Part shown: positions 57,891 to 64,000 of the stretch, one piece after another | Position numbering within the stretch: the stretch's first letter is position 1 | How the letters are laid out: every line of letters begins with the position of its first letter | Origin: Anaerolineales bacterium | GTDB lineage: Bacteria; Chloroflexota; Anaerolineae; 4572-78; J111 | NCBI GenBank assembly: GCA_015075405.1 | Contig: JABTUK010000004.1 | Span: 806,001 to 870,000 of the forward strand | Reading direction: 5' to 3' | DNA length: 64,000 nucleotides | Notes under the pieces: generated by a model | The model's input: the letters and a program-made list of their open reading frames with translations, nothing else | Told to the model about the DNA's origin: nothing | Database searches by the model: none | Position numbers and translations under genes: made by a program

Positions 57891-60863
57891 CTACCACTCA
57901 ACCAGCTTCCAGATTTCCGGCTGAGGCGCGCCGGTTTCCGCGCCGATTTCGGCAAAGATGGTCACGGCTTGCTTGAGATGGGCCATCGCCGGTTCGGTTT
58001 GACCGGCGGCGTGGAACAGGTCGGCCAGGTTGTTGTGTAAGGCCGCCTCGCGGTGGCGGTCGCCCTGCGACACACACAAGGCCAGGGCTGTTTCAGTCAG
58101 GGTGATGGCTCGCTCGATTCTATTGCTGGCGCTGCAAGCCAGGGCCAGGTTATTGAGAGCCGCAATCCGGGCGGTAGGGTCGCCCAGGGCCTCGGCCATG
58201 GCCAAGCTTTGTTCAAGATGCTGGCAAGCCAGGTCGGAGTCGCTCTGGCTGCGGGCCAGAATCCCCAAAATATTATGCACCTGCGCCAGCGCCTGGGTAT
58301 CGCCGGCGCTCTCAGCCAATTCCCTGGCCCGTTGAGCCAGGTTTAGGGCTTTGGTGGCCTGGCCGTGATGATGAGCGGTCAAACTCCAATCCGCATAGAG
58401 GCGGGCGCTTTCGCCGGGTTGACCAGACTCTTTCTCAGCAGCCAGGGCCGCCTGGAAATAACTTTCGGCCAATTCCCACTCACCGCGCCGGTGATGGACA
58501 TTGCCCAACTTGTGCTCAATCCGGGCCGAAGCTGAGGCGGAGAGGCGAGGAGGCGAGGAGGCGATGTTTGTTTCATCTCCTCCTGGCTTCGCCTGCGCCG
58601 AGGCGTTTTCCAATAAGGCGGCCGCCGTTTCGTAGCTGGTCAGCGCGGCGCTGTACTCGCCCAGCAGGGTATGCAAATCACCAATGGCCTCATGGAGAAC
58701 GGCCGCTTCAGGATGCCCCAGGGCCAGCGCAGCTTGAAAATGGGCCAACGCCTCGGCATTGGCGTACAGGCTGCGGGCATGCTCCCCGGCCAATTTGAAA
58801 TATTCGGCCGCTTCGCCGTCCTGGCCTGTACGCCGGTAATGATAGGCAATCTGCCCGGCCAACGCGCCCAGGTCTTGCCGTCCCCGCGTCCGGCCAATTA
58901 GGGCTTCGGCCACGCGGCGGTGTAACAAACGCCGCCGGGTCAGACTGGCCTCTTCGTAAACCAGGGTGCGTAGTTTCTCATGGCTAAAGTCGTAGGTCAA
59001 ACTCCGGTCTCCGCTCCCGTTAACTTCGGCCACCAAGCCTTGTTCAATCAACGCCTCCAGCGCGGTGACAATTTCCTCGTCGCTGCGGCCACTGGCGGCG
59101 CGCAGGGTGTCAAAATCAAAAGAACGACCAATAACGGCGGCGGTGGTGAGTAGTTGCCAGCCGGTTTCGCTTACCCCGGCCAGGCGTGATTGCAGCAGCC
59201 CGCGCACGCCGCCAGGCATGGTCCAATCGTCGCCGCCAATGGACTCGCCCCCTTTCGCTAACACGATCAAGTATTCCACCAAAAAGAAAGGCAATCCTTC
59301 GGTTTCGGCATACAAGCGCGATTCTAAACCTGGAGCGATCTCGCTCACCAGTTCGGCTACTGCGGTTTGGTTGAGGCGGGGTAAAGTCAAGAGTGTGACC
59401 GGCCCCGCTCGCTGCGCTTCGGTGAGCAATTGCTGCAATCGCGGCACAGCGCTTTCACTGCGCCAGGTGAAAATCAGGCACAGAGGTCGCCCGCGCAGCC
59501 GCCGCACCAGATAGGTTAACAGATCTAATGAGGCTGCATCAGCCCAATGCAAATCGTCAAAAAGAATGACGCCGGGCTGAGGGCCGCGACACAAAGCCAG
59601 CAAGAGTTGCAGTATACCCTCAAAAAAGCGGCTCTGCGCGCCAGGGCTGTCGAGAGGCGGTGCAGCCGGCAGCCCTGGACGTAGGGTGGCCAGTTCCGGC
59701 AGCAGCCGGACGGCCTCGCTCAACCAGTGATCGGGCGCCTCGGCCAATTGGGCTGCCAGGTGGGATTGGCTCAATGCTGAGCGCAGCCCTTCGATAAAGA
59801 GACTGTAGGCAAGATTCGTTTCGCCCGCGTAGCAGCGAGCCGTGAGCGTGACGCTGCCCTGAGCCTGGGCGTGCGCCAGAAATTCCTCGGCCAGGCGAGT
59901 TTTGCCGATACCGGCCTCGCCTTGCAGAATAACCACATGGCCCTGACTGCTGGCAGCGCAGGCGTTGAGCAGAGCGGCCCATTCGGCCGCGCGGCCTACC
60001 AGCGGATAATCAAAGGAACGAGGCCGGGCCGCCGGAACAGTCGTCACTGCCAATGGAACAGGCGCAGGCGACTCTCCGGGGGTCGGGGTGGGCGGCGTAG
60101 GCAAGCGGTTTTCCTGGATGGCGGTGTAAAGCTGGGTCGTCTCATCCAGGGGCGGTACGCCCAACTCTTGATCCATAATCCGCACACACTCACGGTACTG
60201 GCGCAGGGCCGCGCCTCGCTCCCCGGCCCAGGCGAACAGGCGCATCAATTCGCGGTGAGCCTGCTCGTGCAGCGGGTCCAGGGCCAACCAGCGCCGGGCA
60301 TAAGTAATGGCCTGGTCAAATTGATGGTTCAAGGTATGACAGCGAACCAAACTTTCTAAGGCGCCGGCCAGCTCGCGGCGCAGGCTTTCGCTCTGAAAAT
60401 ATTGCCACTCGTCAAAATCAGGGCTGTCACGCAGGGTGAAGCCGGCCAGAAAATCATCACGATAAAGGGCGGCGGCCTCAGTCAGAGGCGTCAGGCAGTC
60501 AGGACAGATTGTATCTACAGGGTGGTCATGGCTGCGGCAGGCAGCCAGGCGGCGCTGAAACTCGGCCACGTCCAGCCAGATATTTGCCTCCGGCCGCAAG
60601 CCGATAGTTTCGCGGTCAACTTCCAGCCACTCCCCGGCCAGGGCTTTGTTCAAGGCCGACAAGGTGCGACGTAAGGCCCCCCGCGCATGGGTTTGGTCAT
60701 AATCGGGCCAAAGCAAAGTAGCCAGCGCATCGCGGCTGTGGCTCTGGCGGGTGACAGCCAGATAAGCCATCAAGGCAATAGCCTTACGGGTATCCACTTC
60801 AACCGGCTGGCCGTCACGCTCCAGGCGTGGGGAACCTAGCAAAAAAAGAGTTAATTGGGGCAT
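57891..60863 (-). CDS. SARP/BTAD - AAA - TPR transcriptional regulator
   Basis: A 990-residue regulator. The N terminus is an OmpR-like winged helix (PRLERDGQPVEVDTRKAIALMAYLAV) followed by the BTAD helical domain (about 95-255). A central ATPase starts LVGRAAEWAALL, with Walker A GEAGIGKTR (about 313-321) and Walker B VILFDDLHWAD. The C-terminal half is TPR repeats. Such proteins are signal-driven activators in Actinobacteria and Chloroflexota; the target is unknown. At 58537-58605 GAGGCGAGG units encode a loop (SSPPRLSASASA) between TPR helices, so repeat DNA has become coding sequence. Confidence 0.88.
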   Translation of the reverse strand: MPQLTLFLLGSPRLERDGQPVEVDTRKAIALMAYLAVTRQSHSRDALATLLWPDYDQTHARGALRRTLSALNKALAGEWLEVDRETIGLRPEANIWLDVAEFQRRLAACRSHDHPVDTICPDCLTPLTEAAALYRDDFLAGFTLRDSPDFDEWQYFQSESLRRELAGALESLVRCHTLNHQFDQAITYARRWLALDPLHEQAHRELMRLFAWAGERGAALRQYRECVRIMDQELGVPPLDETTQLYTAIQENRLPTPPTPTPGESPAPVPLAVTTVPAARPRSFDYPLVGRAAEWAALLNACAASSQGHVVILQGEAGIGKTRLAEEFLAHAQAQGSVTLTARCYAGETNLAYSLFIEGLRSALSQSHLAAQLAEAPDHWLSEAVRLLPELATLRPGLPAAPPLDSPGAQSRFFEGILQLLLALCRGPQPGVILFDDLHWADAASLDLLTYLVRRLRGRPLCLIFTWRSESAVPRLQQLLTEAQRAGPVTLLTLPRLNQTAVAELVSEIAPGLESRLYAETEGLPFFLVEYLIVLAKGGESIGGDDWTMPGGVRGLLQSRLAGVSETGWQLLTTAAVIGRSFDFDTLRAASGRSDEEIVTALEALIEQGLVAEVNGSGDRSLTYDFSHEKLRTLVYEEASLTRRRLLHRRVAEALIGRTRGRQDLGALAGQIAYHYRRTGQDGEAAEYFKLAGEHARSLYANAEALAHFQAALALGHPEAAVLHEAIGDLHTLLGEYSAALTSYETAAALLENASAQAKPGGDETNIASSPPRLSASASARIEHKLGNVHHRRGEWELAESYFQAALAAEKESGQPGESARLYADWSLTAHHHGQATKALNLAQRARELAESAGDTQALAQVHNILGILARSQSDSDLACQHLEQSLAMAEALGDPTARIAALNNLALACSASNRIERAITLTETALALCVSQGDRHREAALHNNLADLFHAAGQTEPAMAHLKQAVTIFAEIGAETGAPQPEIWKLVEW

Positions 60864-60875
60864 AATAAGTTCTCA

Positions 60876-60912
60876 CGTTTTAAGTTTTACGTTGAACGTT
60901 TAACATTCAACG
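60876..60912. repeat. AACGTT repeat units upstream of the SARP gene
   Basis: ACGTTGAACGTTTAACATTC and neighbouring units match the AACGTTCAACG units at 20691-20718 and 32484-32510. Confidence 0.5.
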
Positions 60913-60989
60913 AATGAGAGGATTTTACTCCAAAGTGGACAAAAACGCAACGAAGTTGACTCGACAGGGGAAGTCGTAACGATAGCAAA

Positions 60990-61092
60990 GAAGGGAACTA
61001 AAGGAACTCATAGGAACTAAAGGAACTGAAGGGGGTGTCAAATTCCTGGAGTTCCGTTATTTCCCTCAGTTCCTTCAGTTCCCTCAGGTCCT
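60990..61092. repeat. GTTCCT/GGAACTAAA element, copy 3
   Basis: GGAACTAAAGGAACTCATAG and the inverse CAGTTCCTTCAGTTCCCTCA form a stem between the SARP and CGNR genes. It has the same unit as 14661-14793 and 38681-38803. Confidence 0.6.
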
Positions 61093-61713
61093 CGCCCGGC
61101 TGCGGGCATAATGCCGCCGGGCTTTGGCCCGATTGCCGCAATCTTTCATATCGCACCAGCGGCGGGTGTGATTGCGGCTGGTATCCAGGAACAGCCAGCT
61201 ACAGGTGTCGCCGGCGCACTCGCGGACCTGCTCCCGTTCTACAGAGGTAAGTAGTTCGGCGGCGGAGCGAACCACCGGCCACAGCATGGCGTCCAGGGCT
61301 GTTTCAGGGGTGGACCAACTCCAGCTAAACCCGTCTGGGCCTGACTTAACTTGCAACCGAGCCAGAGCCTTGCTCAGGGCCGTATTCAAAACGGCCAGGT
61401 CCGCCGCCGGCACTGCCTCGGCCCTGGCGTTGGCCGAAAAAATCCGGTAAATGGCCTCACGCAAGCTAATCGCCTCGGCCAATACCTGAGCCGCTTCCAT
61501 CGGGCGGCGCTCGGCTTCACGGGCCAGGTGGTCGGCCTGAGTCTCGTCCAGCAGACCGGCATGCAGACTCCAAGCCAGCAGATCGTTGTAAGTATTTAAA
61601 TATTCACGTTGACGGTCGGGCCGCCGCCCACCGATAGTATTGGCAAAATTGAGGCAGTCTCGCCCGCCTGATAAATAGGGGTCGTGTTGATAAGGTTCTA
61701 ATTTGGCTGCCAT
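61084..61713 (-). CDS. CGNR zinc-finger regulator (ABATE domain)
   Basis: A 209-residue protein with the ABATE/DUF1470 N-terminal domain (YLSGGRDCLNFANTIGGR) and the C-terminal CGNR zinc finger (CAGDTCSWLFLDTSR, then WCDMKDCGNRAKARRH). These proteins are predicted stress-related transcription regulators that sense ligands through the ABATE domain. I placed the start at ATG 61713. It is divergent from a strong promoter that carries a palindrome (61761-61790), so it probably represses itself and the DinB-like gene. Confidence 0.88.
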   Translation of the reverse strand: MAAKLEPYQHDPYLSGGRDCLNFANTIGGRRPDRQREYLNTYNDLLAWSLHAGLLDETQADHLAREAERRPMEAAQVLAEAISLREAIYRIFSANARAEAVPAADLAVLNTALSKALARLQVKSGPDGFSWSWSTPETALDAMLWPVVRSAAELLTSVEREQVRECAGDTCSWLFLDTSRNHTRRWCDMKDCGNRAKARRHYARSRART

Positions 61714-61735
61714 TGTGCTCAAGTCCTAAGTTTGC

Positions 61736-61790
61736 TCTAACCAGTAAAAAGTTATTGACAGGTTAGAATATCCGTGCTATAATTCTAACC
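61736..61790 (+). promoter_or_regulatory. Consensus promoter with overlapping operator (DinB-like gene)
   Basis: TTGACA (61755-61760) and TATAAT (61778-61783) with a 17-bp spacer are a perfect sigma-70 promoter. GGTTAGAAT (61761-61769) and ATTCTAACC (61782-61790) form a perfect 9-bp inverted repeat inside it. An extra TCTAACC half-site lies at 61736-61742. A strong promoter with a built-in operator implies tight repression, most likely by the divergent CGNR regulator. Confidence 0.8.
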
Positions 61791-61858
61791 ACTATAATAA
61801 GTGTAGCAGGTTATAAAGCATTGTCAAGCAAAACTAAGGGAGCAAAAGGAGAAAACCT

Positions 61859-62374
61859 ATGATCCATCCTCTGGTTCTACAGTTGCGTTTCACCCGCAGC
61901 GAATTCAAACGCGCCCTGACCGGGTTGAGCGATGCCGATGCGCGCCGGCGAATTATGCCCATGAACTGTATCAGTTGGAATATTGGGCACATGGCCTGGC
62001 AGGAACAGCGCTACTGGTTGTGGCGCGGGCAGGGACAAATTTTATTGCCTCAGCTTAATGACCTGTTTGCCTACGGCGCTCCGGCCAGTACCCCTCCGCT
62101 CGACGAAATGTGGGCTGCCTGGCAAACTATTGTCAACGCGGCCGATCCCTGGCTTGATACTTTACGAACCGAGAACCTGTACGAGCCAATTATCATTGAC
62201 GGCGCGCCCAGTGGCTACATCTTTGGCACTCTACTCCAGCGGGTGATCTATCACTATTGGTATCACACCGGCGAGAATATGGGCATCCGGCAGCAGTTGG
62301 GGCACACTGACCTGCCGGAGTTTGTGGGCGATATTGATACCGCAGCGCCGTATCGGCCGGAAGATAACATGTAA
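61859..62374 (+). CDS. DinB-like four-helix protein 1
   Basis: A 171-residue member of the DinB/YfiT superfamily. Metal-binding His residues are likely those in NIGHMAW (about 43) and in YHYWYHTGE (about 133-137). The family includes thiol S-transferases and damage-induced proteins of unknown substrate. Its promoter is a strong one covered by an operator, so expression should be low until induced. Confidence 0.85.
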   Translation: MIHPLVLQLRFTRSEFKRALTGLSDADARRRIMPMNCISWNIGHMAWQEQRYWLWRGQGQILLPQLNDLFAYGAPASTPPLDEMWAAWQTIVNAADPWLDTLRTENLYEPIIIDGAPSGYIFGTLLQRVIYHYWYHTGENMGIRQQLGHTDLPEFVGDIDTAAPYRPEDNM

Positions 62375-62441
62375 CAGGGTAACAAGGTTGCAGGGGGCAT
62401 TACCCCTGACTACTGTCTACTGACTACCGTCTACTGTTTTC
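62373..62441. repeat. Composite (GTAGCAAG)n-(TCTACCG)n repeat, copy 3
   Basis: GTAACAGGGTAACAAGGTTG, then CATTACCCCTG, then GTCTACTGACTACCGTCTAC, ending next to the AAGGAG of the following gene. It is diverged relative to copies 1 and 2. Confidence 0.65.
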
Positions 62442-62455
62442 TTAAGGAGAGAAAT

Positions 62456-62995
62456 GTGATGAATGATGAACCGATTCCCCAAAACAAAGCAGAGCTATTG
62501 ACCCGCATTGCCGAGAGCCGAACCGCCCTGGAACAGGCTCTCAGCCGGTTGAGCGAGGCCCAACTAACGGCCAAAGCCGCCTCTGGCTGGACCATCAAAG
62601 ATCACCTGGCTCACCTGGCCGCCTGGGAAGCCGGTATTGCCGCCTTGTTACAGCGCCAGCCGCGCTGGGCGGCCATGGGCCTGGACGAAGCGACGATAGC
62701 TCAACACGAGATGGACGATTGGAACGAGATAATTTATCAGCAAAACCGGAATCGTTCGCTGGTCGAGGTACAACAGTATTTTGAGGAGAGTCACCAACAG
62801 CTTTTGGCGGCGCTGGACCGGCTTGCGGAGGAAGAGTTGTTCAAATCCTACGCTTACTTTGCAGGCGGTAAAACTGAAGAAGATGACACTCGACCGATTA
62901 TCGGCTGGATTATCGGCAACACCTACGAACATTACGACGAGCACCAGGGCTGGATTGAAGCGGCGTTGGGAGGGAACGTGAGGCGTGAAGCGTGA
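62456..62995 (+). CDS. DinB-like four-helix protein 2 (ClbS/DfsB-like)
   Basis: A 179-residue DinB-superfamily protein with features of the ClbS/DfsB branch: helix TIKDHLAHLAAWE and the late histidine pair in NTYEHYDEHQGW. ClbS detoxifies the cyclopropane of colibactin; other members have unknown roles. GTG 62456 or ATG 62459 may be the start; AAGGAG lies 6 or 9 nt upstream. It follows the first DinB-like gene by 81 bp filled with a repeat. The two share an ancestor only distantly. Confidence 0.8.
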   Translation: MMNDEPIPQNKAELLTRIAESRTALEQALSRLSEAQLTAKAASGWTIKDHLAHLAAWEAGIAALLQRQPRWAAMGLDEATIAQHEMDDWNEIIYQQNRNRSLVEVQQYFEESHQQLLAALDRLAEEELFKSYAYFAGGKTEEDDTRPIIGWIIGNTYEHYDEHQGWIEAALGGNVRREA

Positions 62996-63019
62996 GGCGA
63001 GCAGAGCAGGTTTGACAAA

Positions 63020-63075
63020 ATTTATCCGTGTTAATCGGTCGAATCCGTGTCATCCGTGTTCTATTTTTAGCCACA
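63020..63075. repeat. ATCCGTGT repeat units
   Basis: ATCCGTGTTAATC, AATCCGTGTC and ATCCGTGTTC occur in tandem, followed by TATTTTTAG. It precedes the glycosylase gene. Confidence 0.5.
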
Positions 63076-63119
63076 ATGAAAAAGCACAATCATAGTGTTA
63101 AACTCTGGAGCCGTTTACG

Positions 63120-64000
63120 ATGCTAACGATTTTGCTGCAAGAAACGCCCCCTGTCCCTTTTGATTTTGAAGCTACGGCGCGCGCTCACGGCTGGGCGGCG
63201 CTGCGCCCGTTCGAGTGGGATACGGCCAGTCTGACTCTGACGCGAGTCCACCGGCTGGATAGCGGCCAGGTGGTCCGCCTGCGTTTGAGCGAGGGCCGGG
63301 TCAACGGCTCGGCCCCGTTTGTTGAGATCAGGGTGGAAACGGTCGAGCCGCTGACCGCTGCCGAAGAGGTCGAAATTCGCCGGGCGGTGCGGCGGATGCT
63401 GCGCCTGGACGAGGATTTGAGCGAATTTTATGAGTTGTGCGCTCAAAACGGAGGCTGGTCGCTGCGGGTGAAGCCGGGTGGGGGCCGGCTGCTGCGCTGC
63501 CCGACCTTGTTTGAAGACATCGTTTACACCCTCTGCACCACCAATATCACCTGGGCGGGCACTAAGCGGCTGGTGGAACGGCTGACCGAGCGGCTGGGCG
63601 AGCCGTTTCCGGGCCAGGCGGAGTGGCGAGCCTTTCCGACCCCCGCCGCCATCGCCGCCGCTGGCCCGGATTTTTTACGCCAAGAAATCCGGCTGGGCTA
63701 TCGCAGCGGCTACATGGCCGACCTGGCCGCAGCCGTAGCCGAGGGCCGGCTTGATTTAGCCGGCCTGGAAGACCCCTCTCTACCTACCCCCGAATTACTG
63801 CGGCGGCTGCGCCAACTCAAAGGCGTCGGCCCGTATGCGGCGGCCACCCTGCTGATGATTTTGGGCCGCTACGAACATCTGGCAATTGATACCGAACTGG
63901 TCGGCCATGTGTCCAAAAAGTATTTTAGCGGCCAGCCCACCAGCGAAGCCGAGATGCGGGCCATCTACGCTCCCTGGGGCAAGTGGCAGTATCTCGCTTA
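63120..64000 (+). CDS. HhH-GPD DNA glycosylase (AlkA/OGG-like), partial
   Basis: The frame opens at ATG 63120, with GGAG upstream, and runs beyond the window end. The N-terminal part (about 1-110) resembles the AlkA/OGG1 N-terminal domain. The helix-hairpin-helix is LKGVGPYAAATLLMILGRYE, followed by the catalytic Asp in LAIDTELV. These enzymes remove damaged bases such as 3-methyladenine or 8-oxoguanine. The missing C terminus prevents a finer assignment. Confidence 0.85.
   Translation, partial: MLTILLQETPPVPFDFEATARAHGWAALRPFEWDTASLTLTRVHRLDSGQVVRLRLSEGRVNGSAPFVEIRVETVEPLTAAEEVEIRRAVRRMLRLDEDLSEFYELCAQNGGWSLRVKPGGGRLLRCPTLFEDIVYTLCTTNITWAGTKRLVERLTERLGEPFPGQAEWRAFPTPAAIAAAGPDFLRQEIRLGYRSGYMADLAAAVAEGRLDLAGLEDPSLPTPELLRRLRQLKGVGPYAAATLLMILGRYEHLAIDTELVGHVSKKYFSGQPTSEAEMRAIYAPWGKWQYLA

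Overview
The window looks like chromosomal DNA of a filamentous or multicellular-type bacterium, most likely a member of the Chloroflexota (Anaerolineae-like). This is inferred from gene content: large XRE/NB-ARC/TPR and SARP/AAA/TPR regulators, PA14/SH3/PKD surface proteins, WD40 proteins, a tungsten-type aldehyde oxidoreductase, PaaX and Liv-type uptake. The DNA is GC-rich and its intergenic regions are full of small palindromic repeats. No rRNA, tRNA, CRISPR array, transposase or phage gene was seen.

Layout. 1-10953: the end of a LysM/WD40 protein, a secreted PA14 protein, an aldehyde:ferredoxin oxidoreductase with an aldo/keto reductase, a radical SAM protein with a cupin, and a large PA14/PKD surface protein. 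11113-17298: a BMP/nucleoside-type ABC importer operon followed by a class V aminotransferase. 17728-20963: a frameshifted DUF892 ferritin-like gene and a large regulator. 21060-31291: a PhoB/OmpR-type two-component system, followed by genes for TatA, an HtrA protease, a small membrane protein, a DUF1003 remnant, a duplicated helical secreted protein, a SnoaL-like protein, a 56-residue membrane peptide and a PA14 lipoprotein. 31613-46043: a PaaX-type repressor divergent from an eleven-gene acid-activation, Liv-uptake and beta-oxidation-like cluster, with a convergent MaoC-CitE fusion. 46142-50801: a WD40/HEAT protein, a DUF5615/DUF433 toxin-antitoxin-like pair and a Ycf46-type AAA ATPase. 51053-55576: a heterodimeric ABC exporter with its MarR regulator. 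55770-64000: a radical SAM activase, DUF99, a PIG-L deacetylase, a SARP regulator, a CGNR regulator divergent from two DinB-like proteins, and the start of a HhH-GPD DNA glycosylase.

The strongest new observation is a regulon read directly from the DNA. Three separate promoters (28596-28663 minus, 25424-25491 minus, 28783-28850 plus) each carry four tandem 11-bp boxes with TTAA-like cores. In each the last box reads CCTTAAAGACA or GGTTAAAGACA and is followed by exactly 18 bp and a -10 hexamer. They drive the small membrane protein/HtrA/TatA group, the duplicated helical protein and the SnoaL/small-membrane/PA14 group. The adjacent two-component system is the obvious candidate regulator, which suggests an envelope-stress regulon.

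The second theme is repeat biology. At least six families of short, heptamer- to nonamer-built inverted repeats fill the intergenic spaces. One pair has its 10-bp loop exactly inverted, another element is nested inside a different palindrome, one composite repeat sits just upstream of the ribosome binding site of three unrelated genes, and similar units are translated in frame inside both giant regulators.
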